Shown piece after piece: positions 32,102 to 40,778 of a DNA stretch of 64,000 bases. The DNA lies in assembly GCF_900108585.1 (NCBI RefSeq), contig NZ_UESZ01000001.1:1488001-1552000 (forward strand), given 5' to 3'. Each line of letters opens with the position of its first letter. Within the stretch, counting starts at the first letter, position 1. The notes beneath the pieces are model-generated. The model was given only the letters and a program-made list of their open reading frames with translations. It was not told where the DNA came from and searched no databases. The position numbers and the translations under genes are program-made. The DNA is from Branchiibius hedensis. Lineage in GTDB: Bacteria; Actinomycetota; Actinomycetes; Actinomycetales; Dermatophilaceae.

Positions 32102-32883
32102 CCCCGTCGACCCCAGCGGTCAACGGCATCCAGCACCGGATTGCTGGCGATCACCTGGGTGAAGCTGATGCGTTCCGAGGCCAGGATGAGTGCAGCCACC
32201 GCGATTGCACCGAACGCCCGGCCGGCCAATGGCAGCCGCCGCGCCCAGGCGAGCCCGAGGACGGCACCCAGCGCGTTGGCGCCGGTGTCACCCAGCATGC
32301 TGCGTCCGGCCAGGTCCGCCGGTGCGCCGGCGGTGGCGACGCCCAGGATCGCTGCGGCGCCGTCGTCGGCGACGAGCAGCAGCGGGGCGGCGCCCGCGAC
32401 GGCTACTTTGAGCGCCCGGCCTGGGCGCAGGTCGAACAGGTTCAGCAGGTTGGCCGTGCCCGCGACCAGCACTGCGCCCAGCACAGTGTCCGCGGCGCCC
32501 CGTCGGCCGCGATCGGCAACCGCGGTGCTGGCCAGGGCGGCGGCGCCGATCGCGACGATCTTGACCACGCCCGTGGTGAGTTGCCCGCGACGCAGCGCGA
32601 CCAGATGGCCACGTAGGCCCTTCTTGGCTGCGGCCTCACCGGCGGCGAGATCATCCAGGAGACCGACCGCTCCGGTGCCCAGTGCCAGGGCTCCTGGTAG
32701 CCGGCCGGCCACGAGAAGACCGGCAACGACCGCAGGGCCCTCGGCCAGAGTGACCTGCCGATCGGCAAAGTTCTTGCGGGAGAGCAGGTTTCGGCACGGC
32801 GACTGGATCAACGCCTGGTAGGCGGCAGTCGTGATGAGACCTGCGGCGCCCGCGCGAACTGCGGCAGCCGCGTAGCCGGTCAC
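32098..32883 (-). CDS. Small MraY/WecA-like phosphoglycosyltransferase
   Basis: This 261-residue polytopic membrane protein is short for the family (MraY and WecA are about 320-360). The key motifs are present: the Asp pair in GLLDDL, followed by KKGLRGHL, then NLLNLFDLRPGRALK matching the NxxNxxDG-type motif, and MLGDTGANALGA. Such enzymes place a sugar-1-phosphate on a polyprenyl phosphate. Sugar and lipid are not predictable. The GTG start at 32883 overlaps the steB stop, and the stop overlaps the flippase start. It is the likely first enzyme of the cluster. Confidence 0.82.
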   Translation of the reverse strand: MTGYAAAAVRAGAAGLITTAAYQALIQSPCRNLLSRKNFADRQVTLAEGPAVVAGLLVAGRLPGALALGTGAVGLLDDLAAGEAAAKKGLRGHLVALRRGQLTTGVVKIVAIGAAALASTAVADRGRRGAADTVLGAVLVAGTANLLNLFDLRPGRALKVAVAGAAPLLLVADDGAAAILGVATAGAPADLAGRSMLGDTGANALGAVLGLAWARRLPLAGRAFGAIAVAALILASERISFTQVIASNPVLDAVDRWGRRG

Positions 32884-33800
32884 CGGGCCCCGGTGATCGC
32901 CGGGATCGGTCCCGTCGCGTCCGCTCCAAGGCCGTACTGACCAGAAACGCCGGCCAGTTCTTTCTGGGTGGCCAGCACGACAGCCGTCTGGCCCATCGCC
33001 CGGCCGCCGTCGTCGACAACGCTCATCGTCGCCGTCGCATCGGCCGATCCCCGCAGCGAGGTCACCAGCGGATCGGGATTGGTCAGATCGTTGTCGGCCG
33101 GGCCGCTGGAGACACCGACGACCGCCGTCGTGGACGCACCGATACCGGCGATGGAACCGGTCCAGCCGGTGACCGTCTGCTGGTCGGTCGTTGCGGGTAG
33201 GCCCGGCCAGAGGACCACGATGCTGGTGGGTTTGCCCGCGGCCGTACCGTCGATGTCGATCAGCGACTCCGATTGCAGTTTCTCCAGGGCTGCCTTCCCG
33301 GCTGCGGTGTCCCTGCCCATCACAGCCTTGCCGAGGACGATCCCCGGCAGCCGTGACGCATCCGTCTGTGCGGGCTCGACGCCCACGGTTGTTGCCACGG
33401 CCCGAAGCCGTTCAGCAGACTGCGCCTTCAGCCACGAATCACTCAGGGTCACGGTGGTCGCAACCGATCCCCCTGCGGAGGCGATCGAGGACTTGGTCGC
33501 CGACAGCAGGCTGTCCGGGGTGCCCGGCAGCAGGACCAGTGCGATGGAGTCGCCACTGAGGACGCCGTCGATCAGCGCCGGGTCGGCGAGGGTCGCGAAG
33601 TTGTCGGCGCGGTTGAGTGCGTTGCCGGTGGCCTGGACCTGCGCCCGCAGTTGGGCCTGCTCCGAGCGCAGACTGCTGGCCTGGTGGTTCAAGGAGTCAC
33701 CGACACCACCGGACAGGGTGAAGGCGCCGATGACGATGCCGACGGCGAGCGCCAGGAACACAGCGACCAGCGAGACGATGTGGTAGCGGAAGTCGATCAT
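32880..33800 (-). CDS. steB: SteB/MctB-like membrane-anchored protein ('copper transporter' family)
   Basis: A 306-residue protein with one N-terminal membrane helix (IDFRYHIVSLVAVFLALAVGIVIG), a coiled-coil segment (about residues 38-65) and an extracytoplasmic domain. The DFRYH start is a hallmark of the family that includes M. tuberculosis Rv1698 (MctB) and corynebacterial SteB. MctB was linked to copper efflux, while SteB works with SteA in cell envelope or division functions. I favour the latter because of the neighbours. I chose the ATG at 33800, which overlaps the steA stop as ATGA; a 9-residue longer start is possible but unlikely. Confidence 0.88.
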   Translation of the reverse strand: MIDFRYHIVSLVAVFLALAVGIVIGAFTLSGGVGDSLNHQASSLRSEQAQLRAQVQATGNALNRADNFATLADPALIDGVLSGDSIALVLLPGTPDSLLSATKSSIASAGGSVATTVTLSDSWLKAQSAERLRAVATTVGVEPAQTDASRLPGIVLGKAVMGRDTAAGKAALEKLQSESLIDIDGTAAGKPTSIVVLWPGLPATTDQQTVTGWTGSIAGIGASTTAVVGVSSGPADNDLTNPDPLVTSLRGSADATATMSVVDDGGRAMGQTAVVLATQKELAGVSGQYGLGADATGPIPAITGAR

Positions 33801-34987
33801 TGGAACAATCCTCGCAACCATGCCCACAGGTCATCCCAGCGGGCTCCGAGCAGCTGCAATGCTGCGCTCCCGCCCGGGGTGGCGATCATCGCGACGACCA
33901 GCGCGATCAGACCGGCCAGCACCAGGAGCACCAGTGCTCGGGCGCTGATGGTGGAGCGGTAGAGCTGGCTGACCCCTTTGGCGTCCACCAACTTGCTGCC
34001 GACCCGCAACCTGGTCAGGAAGGTGCTGGCCATCCCGGCGCGACCCTTGTCGAGGAATTCGATCAACGTCACGTGGGTTCCGACCGCGACGATGAGATTG
34101 GCGCCGGACTCGTCGGCCAGCAGCATCGCGATGTCCTCACTGGTGCCGGTGGCCGGGAACACCACCGGGTCGGTGATACCCAGCTCCTGCACGCGGGCCA
34201 GCCCGGGCGCTCGCCCGTCGCGGTACGCGTGCACGACGATCTCGGCGCCGCACTGCAACGTCGCATCGGACACCGAGTCCATGTCACCCACGATCAGATC
34301 GGGTTTGTACCCGGCTTCGCGCAGTGCGTCGGCGCCACCGTCGACCCCGATCAGCACCGGGCGCTGATCGCGGATGAAGCTGCGCAGCGTCTGCAGGTCC
34401 TCCCGGTAGTGGTAGCCGCGCACGACGATCAGCACCGGCCGACCGTCCATCGAGGTGGTCAACTCGGGAAGGCCGACCCCGTTCAGCAGCAGATCACGTT
34501 CTTCGCGCAGGTAGCTCATGGTGTTGCCGGCGAACGCCTCGATCTGCACCGCGAGTCCGGCGCGGGCCTCGTCCATGGCGTGCTCCACGGCGGCAGGGGT
34601 CATCGCTGATCCAGTGGCGACCACAGCACCGCCGACCAGGACCGCACCGTCGGCGCTGATGCCGACCTGCGCACCCTCGGTGATGGCCATGACGGCTTCC
34701 CCGGCCGCGTCGATCAACGGGATGCCGCTGTCCACGACGATCCCCGGACCCAGGTTGGGGTAACGACCGGTGCTGGACCGGGCGGCGTTGACGATGGCGA
34801 CCGGACGACAGGCCACCAACGCCTCGGCGCTGACCCGATCCAGATCCTCGTGGTCGATGATGGCGACGTCACCGGGTTTCAAGCGCTTGGTGAGAGCTTT
34901 GGTGCGAGGGTCGACACGAGCCGTTCCGACGGCAGCGACGGTATCGGGGCCGTTCTCGCGACGTACGGGCAGTCTCACGCCAGCCAT
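33797..34987 (-). CDS. steA: SteA, putative cytokinetic ring protein
   Basis: A 396-residue protein with a thiamine pyrophosphokinase-like central domain (GVDGGADALREAGYKPDLIVGDMDSVSD is split here: GVDGGADALREAG, then PDLIVGDMDSVSD). One C-terminal membrane helix (ALVLLVLAGLIALVVAMIA) is followed by a short tail. The order SteA-SteB is the same as I recall for Rv1697-Rv1698. In corynebacteria SteA/SteB affect division and the envelope. The start is the ATG at 34987 (MAGVRLPVRR); the frame extends 12 codons further. It begins 19 bp downstream of recN. Confidence 0.88.
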   Translation of the reverse strand: MAGVRLPVRRENGPDTVAAVGTARVDPRTKALTKRLKPGDVAIIDHEDLDRVSAEALVACRPVAIVNAARSSTGRYPNLGPGIVVDSGIPLIDAAGEAVMAITEGAQVGISADGAVLVGGAVVATGSAMTPAAVEHAMDEARAGLAVQIEAFAGNTMSYLREERDLLLNGVGLPELTTSMDGRPVLIVVRGYHYREDLQTLRSFIRDQRPVLIGVDGGADALREAGYKPDLIVGDMDSVSDATLQCGAEIVVHAYRDGRAPGLARVQELGITDPVVFPATGTSEDIAMLLADESGANLIVAVGTHVTLIEFLDKGRAGMASTFLTRLRVGSKLVDAKGVSQLYRSTISARALVLLVLAGLIALVVAMIATPGGSAALQLLGARWDDLWAWLRGLFQ

Positions 34988-35006
34988 CGTCCCACGTCGG
35001 CGCAGG

Positions 35007-36719
35007 TCAACGCTCCCGCGCAACGCTCAGCAACTCCCGGGCGTGCTCGCGAGCGGGCCGACTGTCGGCGACCCCGCCGAGCATCCGGGCCAACTCCGCG
35101 ACCCGCTGCTCGCCGTCGACCACCGTCACATCGGACTGGGTGACCGCCCCATCGGACTGTTTGTGCACGACGAGGTGATGATCGGCGTACGCCGCGACCT
35201 GGGGCAGGTGGGTGACCACGATCACCTGGGCGCTGTGGGCCAGGTCCGCCAGCCGCGCGCCGATCTCGTGGGCGGCGGCGCCCCCGACACCCGCGTCCAC
35301 CTCGTCGAAGACGAACGTTGGCACGTCGTCCGCGCCGAGCACGACTTCCAGGGCCAGCATGATCCGGGACAACTCGCCACCGGAGGCGGCCTTGGCCACG
35401 GACCGGCTGGGTTGGCCCGGTGCGGAACTCAGTTCGATGCTCACCTCGTCGGCACCGTCAGCGGTCAACTGCTCCTGCACGGGCTCACGTGGTGTGACGT
35501 CGACGTGCAGTTGCGCCGAGCCCATCGCCAGGCGGCCCAGTTCGGCATTGACTGCTTTGCCCAGCGCCTTGGCCGCCGCGCGGCGCGCCGCGGTGAGTTC
35601 GCCCGCCCGCTGGACGGCCGCCTTCTGCAGCACCGGCAGTTGCTCGCGTAACTGGGTCAGCCGCTCGTCGCCGCCATCCAGCGTGGCGACCTCCGCCGCG
35701 GCGGATTCCGCGAACGCGAGCACTTCGTCGACCGTGGACCCGTATCGGCGGGTCAGGTGGTTCAGTTCCGACCGCCGTTGTTGCACCCAGGCCAATCGCT
35801 GCGGGTCACTGGGCAGGTCCGCCAGGTAGCCGCCCAGGTCGGCGGCGACGTCCGCCGCGAGCACGGAGAGTTCGCGCACCCGGCCCACGAGATCGGCCAG
35901 TCCAGCGTCGTACTCCGCAGCCGTGCCCAGCGCGTGGCCCGCAGTACTCAGGCTGCCCAGGACGTGCGGGACGGGCTCGCCGCCGTCGTCGTCCCCCGCA
36001 AGCTCGCGATGCGCTTGGCTGGTGGTCTCGCGCAAGAGCTCCACGTGATCAAGACGACTGGCCTCGGCGACCAATGCCTCGTCTTCGCCGGGCTGGGGGT
36101 CGACCCGTTCGATGTCCTGCAGCGCCGAGGTCAACTGGTCCAATCGCAACGTGCGGGTCTGTGAATCTGTTTGCAGCGCAGCTAGTTCCGTGCGTGTAGC
36201 CTGCCACTCGGCGTACGCCGATCGGTAGCTCTCCAGAGCTCGCGCGAGGGTGCGACCGTGTCGGCGTCCGAAGTCGTCGAGCACGGCCCGGTGCTGGTCG
36301 GCCCGTGCCAGCCGCCACTGATCGGCCTGGCCGTGCACGGCCACGATGTGTTCGCCGACCTCGCGCAGGACGCCGATGGGGCTGGTGGCGCCCCCGATGA
36401 TCGCCCGGGACCTTCCGCCCGTCGTCACACTGCGTTGCAGGATCAGCTCGCCGTCGTCGATCTGCGCTCCTGCCTCGAGGGCGCGGGTTGCTGCGGGGTG
36501 GTCCACCGCGAGCTCGGTGATGCCCTCGACACTCGCCCGCTCGGCGCCGGCGCGCACCAGGGCCGGATCGGCGCGTTGCCCGAGCAGCATGCCCAGCGAC
36601 TGCACCACCATGGTCTTGCCGGCACCCGTCTCACCGGTGAGCACATTCAGTCCGGGACTGAGTTCCAGGGCGGCGTCCTCGATGACGCCGAGGTTGCGGA
36701 TCCGCAGTTCGCGAAGCAT
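35007..36719 (-). CDS. recN: DNA repair protein RecN
   Basis: This 570-residue SMC-like ATPase acts early in double-strand break repair. Walker A is GETGAGKTMVVQSLGMLLG near the N-terminus, a coiled-coil middle follows, and the C-terminal half carries the SGGELSRIMLALE signature and Walker B FVFDEVDAGVGG. The ATG at 36719 (MLRELRIRNLGVIED) lies 2 bp after the nadK stop; the open frame upstream is nadK shadow. The order tlyA-nadK-recN-steA is conserved in actinobacteria. No LexA box is visible, as expected inside an operon. Confidence 0.97.
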   Translation of the reverse strand: MLRELRIRNLGVIEDAALELSPGLNVLTGETGAGKTMVVQSLGMLLGQRADPALVRAGAERASVEGITELAVDHPAATRALEAGAQIDDGELILQRSVTTGGRSRAIIGGATSPIGVLREVGEHIVAVHGQADQWRLARADQHRAVLDDFGRRHGRTLARALESYRSAYAEWQATRTELAALQTDSQTRTLRLDQLTSALQDIERVDPQPGEDEALVAEASRLDHVELLRETTSQAHRELAGDDDGGEPVPHVLGSLSTAGHALGTAAEYDAGLADLVGRVRELSVLAADVAADLGGYLADLPSDPQRLAWVQQRRSELNHLTRRYGSTVDEVLAFAESAAAEVATLDGGDERLTQLREQLPVLQKAAVQRAGELTAARRAAAKALGKAVNAELGRLAMGSAQLHVDVTPREPVQEQLTADGADEVSIELSSAPGQPSRSVAKAASGGELSRIMLALEVVLGADDVPTFVFDEVDAGVGGAAAHEIGARLADLAHSAQVIVVTHLPQVAAYADHHLVVHKQSDGAVTQSDVTVVDGEQRVAELARMLGGVADSRPAREHARELLSVARER

Positions 36720-36721
36720 CG

Positions 36722-37624
36722 TCAGCTGCCGCGCCGGGTGCCCCGCCACCCGGACACCGACAGGTCGAACTTGGCGACCAGCCGGTCGGTGAAGGGTGCA
36801 TCGGTCAGTCGCGCCAGCAGCACCGGAGTATCCGCGCGGCACACCTCGATCCGTGCGCCCGCCGGCAGATCGTAGGATCGGCGACCGTCACACCACACCA
36901 CGGCCTCCGCCTCGGCGCCCTGCTTCAGCTCCACGGCTATCTGCACGTCTGTGGACAGCACCAGCGGGCGCGCGAAGAGCGCGTGCGCGGAGATCGGGAC
37001 CAACAAGATCGCGGCGACACCCGGCCACACGATCGGGCCGCCCGCGGAGAAGGCGTACGCCGTGGAGCCGGTCGGTGTGGACATCACGACCCCGTCGCAG
37101 CCCCAACTGGACAACGGTCGCCCGTCGATCTCGACGACGACCTCGAGCATGCGTTCGCGAGCCCGCTTCTCGACACTCGCCTCGTTCAGGGCCCAGTCCT
37201 GCCACAGCACCTGTCCGTCCAACGACGCGGTCACCGCCAGCGTGGCGCGCTCCTCGACCGTCCAGGAGCGGTCGACGACCTTGCGGACGGTGGTGTGGAT
37301 GTCGTCACGCTCCGCCTCGGCGAGGAATCCGACGTGGCCCAGGTTGATGCCGAGCAGCGGAACACGATGATCGCGGACGAGTTCCGCGCCTCGCAGGATG
37401 GTCCCGTCACCGCCCAGGACGATGGCCAGCTCGCAGCCGGCCGCGGGGTCCTGCGCGTCAGCGACCTCGACGAGCGGTTGGTCGATGATGCCGAACGCCC
37501 GCAATTCCTCAGCCGTGCCGACCACGCGGATGTCGTTGTCGCCCAGGTCTTTGACCAACTGGGCAGCGATCTCCAACGCCTCTGGGCGGCCGGGGTGACC
37601 GATCAGCAGGATCTGGCGGGTCAT
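36722..37624 (-). CDS. nadK: NAD kinase
   Basis: A 300-residue enzyme that phosphorylates NAD to NADP. Motifs are GGDGTILRGAE, NLGHVGFLAE and the conserved TPTGSTAYAFSAGGPI. Length is typical. The ATG at 37624 (MTRQILLIGHPGRPE) overlaps the tlyA stop as ATGA, indicating translational coupling. The 31 extra codons of open frame upstream are tlyA shadow. Confidence 0.97.
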   Translation of the reverse strand: MTRQILLIGHPGRPEALEIAAQLVKDLGDNDIRVVGTAEELRAFGIIDQPLVEVADAQDPAAGCELAIVLGGDGTILRGAELVRDHRVPLLGINLGHVGFLAEAERDDIHTTVRKVVDRSWTVEERATLAVTASLDGQVLWQDWALNEASVEKRARERMLEVVVEIDGRPLSSWGCDGVVMSTPTGSTAYAFSAGGPIVWPGVAAILLVPISAHALFARPLVLSTDVQIAVELKQGAEAEAVVWCDGRRSYDLPAGARIEVCRADTPVLLARLTDAPFTDRLVAKFDLSVSGWRGTRRGS

Positions 37625-38448
37625 CGCGGTCCTCGTTCGTCGCTGGTCCTGATGGTCGCGAGGGCACTCGCGACCCGTGCTGGGTCCATCCTGCCTTCCG
37701 TCGCCTGTCGCAACCACAGCAGGTACTCCTGGTTGCCGTGCGCGCCGGCGACGGCACTGATTGTCACACCGTGCACGGACAAACCTGACTGTTCGGCTGC
37801 GTCGATGACCGCCCCCACCGCCTCGGCCCGCTGCTGCGCCGACCGCACGATCCCGTCCGAACCCAGCCGCTCCCGGCCGACTTCGAACTGCGGCTTCACC
37901 AGCACCACCGCATCCCCGTCCGCAGCCACCATGCTCGCCAGGACGCTCATCACGATGGTCAGCGAAATGAAGCTCAGATCAGCGACGACGACGCCGAATG
38001 CCCCACCCAGGTCCTGCACCGTGACGTCCCGGATCGAGGTACCCGAACGTTCGACGACCCGCGGGTCGCCGCGGACCGGCTCGGCCAACTGGCCGTGGCC
38101 GACGTCGAGGGCGACCACCTGCGCGGCGCCGCGTTCGAGCAGGACCTGGGTGAACCCGCCGGTCGACGCGCCGACGTCGAGGCAGCGGCGGCCGTCAACC
38201 GTCACCTCCGGGAACGCATCGAGGGCGCCGAGCAGTTTGTACGCCGCGCGGCCGACGTACCGTTCCGGCTCGCCGATCAGTTCCAGCTGGTCATCGTCTC
38301 GGACCGGAGCGCTGACCTTCGCGGCGACAGTCCCGTTATGGCGGACCCGCGAGGACTCGATGTACTCCCGGGCGAGGGTGCGTGACCGGGCCAACCCCCG
38401 ATCGACCAGAGCTTGATCCAGCCGTTGCCCCCGCTGCGCGCGGGTCAT
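37621..38448 (-). CDS. tlyA: TlyA family rRNA 2'-O-methyltransferase
   Basis: This 275-residue protein has an N-terminal S4 RNA-binding domain (RLDQALVDRGLARSRTLA) and a Rossmann methyltransferase domain with the SAM motif CLDVGASTGGFTQVLLERGA. TlyA 2'-O-methylates cytidines of 16S and 23S rRNA; in mycobacteria its loss gives capreomycin resistance. The ATG at 38448 directly follows the stop of the small gene upstream (TGAATG), and its stop overlaps nadK. Confidence 0.95.
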   Translation of the reverse strand: MTRAQRGQRLDQALVDRGLARSRTLAREYIESSRVRHNGTVAAKVSAPVRDDDQLELIGEPERYVGRAAYKLLGALDAFPEVTVDGRRCLDVGASTGGFTQVLLERGAAQVVALDVGHGQLAEPVRGDPRVVERSGTSIRDVTVQDLGGAFGVVVADLSFISLTIVMSVLASMVAADGDAVVLVKPQFEVGRERLGSDGIVRSAQQRAEAVGAVIDAAEQSGLSVHGVTISAVAGAHGNQEYLLWLRQATEGRMDPARVASALATIRTSDERGPR

Positions 38449-38703
38449 TCAGTCCAGCCCGGACAATCGGTCGGCCAAGCGTTGATGTGCAGCGGTGAGG
38501 AGTTCCAATGCAGCGTCCACGTCCAACGGTTCTCGGGCTTCGGCGTCGGCGGCAAGTTGCTGGGCCATGGGGCCGAGGTCAGCCAGGACTGCGTCGACGC
38601 CGGGATCCCCTGTCGTGTACGACGTAGCTCCCGGCTGCTCGCTGGCTGGGGCATCCTCGTCAGGGCCGTCCAGCGGCAGGTCGTTCGGGTCGTCGGTGGT
38701 CAC
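38449..38703 (-). CDS. Small acidic conserved hypothetical protein
   Basis: An 84-residue acidic protein I do not recognise by family name. The first ~35 residues are Asp/Pro-rich and probably disordered. The rest (VDAVLADLGPMAQQLA, then ALELLTAAHQRLADRLSGLD) looks like an amphipathic helical pair. Its GTG start at 38703 overlaps the stop of the H1-like gene as GTGA, and its own stop abuts the tlyA ATG. Similar small genes sit before tlyA in other actinobacteria, as I recall (the Rv1693 position). This tight packing makes it a real gene. Function is unknown. Confidence 0.8.
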   Translation of the reverse strand: MTTDDPNDLPLDGPDEDAPASEQPGATSYTTGDPGVDAVLADLGPMAQQLAADAEAREPLDVDAALELLTAAHQRLADRLSGLD

Positions 38704-39689
38704 GCGGAAGGCGCCGATCCTTCGGGGGCAGCGGCCGTCGTGGCGGTCGCCTGCCTCGCCGTTGCCTTCTTTGCCGCCGGCGCGGTCGTCTTGTTCGCTG
38801 TCGTCTTCTTCGCCGTTGCTTTCTTGGCGGTCGGAGCAGCCTTCTTCGCAGTCGACTTCGTTGCGGTCGCCTGCTTCGCCGTTGCCTTCTTTGCCGCCGG
38901 CGCGGTCGTCTTGTTCGCTGTCGTCTTCTTCGCCGTTGCTTTCTTGGCGGTCGGAGCAGCCGTCTTCGCGGTCACCTTCTTCGCCGCCGGAGCAGTCTTC
39001 TTCGCGGTCGCCTTCTTTGCCGCCGGAGCAGTCTTCTTTGCTGTCGTCTTCTTCGCGGTCGCCTTCTTTGCCGGAGCCGCGGCTACGTCCGCGGCGGCGG
39101 ACTGGCGCTGCGCGGCTTCGCGCAGCGCGGCGCGCGACACGACCGGTCGACTCGGCGTTCCCGGACCGGTGGTCGGGGTGGGTCGCGGCTGGGACTGGGC
39201 GTCCTGAGCGAGGGCCCGCTGCAGACGCTGGTTCTCCGCACGCAACCGATCGATCTCGTCCAGCGCCACGGCCAACTCGTTTTCCGATGCCAGACCGACG
39301 CGATGCAACTGCCCTTCGATCTCCGCGCGGATGACGTCTTCGACCATGGACCGGTTCGCCGATAGCGCAGACACCAGCTCGGCCGCGGCACCCGACATGG
39401 CCGCCGCCCGCTCGCCCACCCCGGCGGGAACGGCTGTGTGGATGGCCGTCGTGAAGCCACCGAAATCGCTGACCCGATCGCCCAATTGGTCTGCTACGTC
39501 GTTGAACTGACCGCCCAGCACACCGGCCAGATCGCCCACCTGGTCGGCGAAGTCATGCGCCCGTCGACTAGCCGGAGCGACCCCCGGTGAAGTCATCACG
39601 CCATTCGAGACCGAGTGCGCAGCTTCCAGCGTGCGGTCCGCCACCTGCAACAAAGCTCTCAACACAGACTGCAACATGTCGTCACTCAC
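38700..39689 (-). CDS. Coiled-coil protein with histone H1-like Lys/Ala-rich tail
   Basis: A 329-residue protein in two parts. Residues 1-180 are helical: a phasin-like amphipathic region with SANRSMVEDVIRAEIEGQL and the short coiled coil DEIDRLRAENQRLQRAL. From about 205 to the end the tail is built of AKKATAKKTTA-type units, like histone H1 and mycobacterial HupB tails, and should bind nucleic acid without sequence preference. The tail DNA contains an 86-bp perfect direct repeat (listed). I chose the GTG at 39689, with AGGAG six bases upstream, over the ATG at 39707. The role could be nucleoid or polyphosphate/granule association; no function is proven. Confidence 0.82.
   Translation of the reverse strand: MSDDMLQSVLRALLQVADRTLEAAHSVSNGVMTSPGVAPASRRAHDFADQVGDLAGVLGGQFNDVADQLGDRVSDFGGFTTAIHTAVPAGVGERAAAMSGAAAELVSALSANRSMVEDVIRAEIEGQLHRVGLASENELAVALDEIDRLRAENQRLQRALAQDAQSQPRPTPTTGPGTPSRPVVSRAALREAAQRQSAAADVAAAPAKKATAKKTTAKKTAPAAKKATAKKTAPAAKKVTAKTAAPTAKKATAKKTTANKTTAPAAKKATAKQATATKSTAKKAAPTAKKATAKKTTANKTTAPAAKKATARQATATTAAAPEGSAPSA
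38756..38961. repeat. 86-bp perfect direct repeat, 120-bp period, in the H1-like gene
   Basis: Bases 38756-38841 are identical to 38876-38961, with a 120-bp period. One mismatch flanks each end and weaker similarity continues to about 39060. The repeat codes for the Lys/Ala/Thr units of the tail. Identity at third positions shows a recent duplication, so copy number may vary between strains or be misassembled. Confidence 0.9.
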
Positions 39690-39714
39690 TCCAGACTCCT
39701 GTGTCATCGGCGCT

Positions 39715-40737
39715 CTACTTCTGCGTCCTACCGTACTGTGCCGCCAGTCGTGCGGCGGTCCCTTCGTCTATCCGGTTGTCGTCCAACGCATCCCACAGCA
39801 CTCGCAGGACGATCCGTAGCGCGACCACATCGTCGTCAGGAGCTTGGCTGGACCACTGGATCTCTTCGTCGGACAGCGCCGCCGCGGTCGTTGCGATGCC
39901 CCAGCCGTCCCCCACCGCACGAGGTTCTTCGTACGGCTCCCGCAGTCCGCTGCCGTCGACGCAAATGAATCGCGGCCGCTGCTCGCGTGGTGCCGCAGCC
40001 AGATCCTTCGGACCGTGCACACCGGACAGCACGAAGAGGGAGTCCATGCCGGCCGCTGAGGCCCCTTCGATGTCGGTGTCCAAACGGTCACCGACCCCAA
40101 GGGTCTGCACGGTCGGCACCTGCAAAGTGGACGCGGCCATGGTGTACAGCATCGGCCCGGGCTTGCCCACGACCTCGGGCTGCACGCCGGTCGCCACGGC
40201 GACTGCTTCCACCAACGTGCCGTTCCCCGGTGCGACCCCACGATCGGTCGGCAGGGTCCGGTCGGTGTTGGTGGCCACCCACTTCGCACCCCGCTCAATG
40301 GCGTAGGCAGCTTCGCCCAATCGTGCGGCTGTGACGTTCGGGCCGTACCCCTGCAGAACAGCCGCCGGAGCATCATCGGCGGACTCCGCGATCTCAAAAC
40401 CCTTCTCCCGCAACGCAATACCAACACCCTCCCCACCCACCGGCAGGACTCGCGCGCCTTCGGGCAACAGCGTGGACAGGTGATGGGCACCCGCCAGCGA
40501 ACTGGTGAAGACATCCGCTGGTTGCACATCCAGACCGAAGGACCGTAGATGCTCCGCAACCTCGTGCGGACTGCGAGATGCGTTGTTCGTGGCGTAGGCG
40601 ATGCTCATCCCGGACGACGACAACGCTGACAATGCGTCCACTGCCGGCTGTATCGGCTCGGGGCCTCGATAGACGACGCCGTCGAGATCGACAACAAGGG
40701 CGCGGTAGCCATCGGCAAGTGTGCTCATGGCCACCAT
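39715..40737 (-). CDS. HAD-IIA family hydrolase (NagD-like)
   Basis: A 340-residue phosphatase. Motif I is VVDLDGVVYRG, motif II is in YATNNASR, the C2 cap follows, motif III is the Lys in VVGKPGPMLYTM and motif IV is LGVGDRLDTDIEGA. The same gene position in M. tuberculosis (Rv1692, as I recall) encodes a glycerol-3-phosphate phosphatase, so phospholipid recycling is possible. It may start at 40737 or at the ATG three codons later (MSTLADGYRA); neither has a clear ribosome binding site. Confidence 0.9.
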   Translation of the reverse strand: MVAMSTLADGYRALVVDLDGVVYRGPEPIQPAVDALSALSSSGMSIAYATNNASRSPHEVAEHLRSFGLDVQPADVFTSSLAGAHHLSTLLPEGARVLPVGGEGVGIALREKGFEIAESADDAPAAVLQGYGPNVTAARLGEAAYAIERGAKWVATNTDRTLPTDRGVAPGNGTLVEAVAVATGVQPEVVGKPGPMLYTMAASTLQVPTVQTLGVGDRLDTDIEGASAAGMDSLFVLSGVHGPKDLAAAPREQRPRFICVDGSGLREPYEEPRAVGDGWGIATTAAALSDEEIQWSSQAPDDDVVALRIVLRVLWDALDDNRIDEGTAARLAAQYGRTQK

Positions 40738-40778
40738 TGTGTCGGTTCGGCGCTCGGGCCAGCACCGGCTGCCGCCCG

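Noticed and set aside
38756-38961. CRISPR-like repeat
   Set aside because: Only two copies, 86 bp each, in frame inside a coding sequence; it encodes the Lys/Ala tail.
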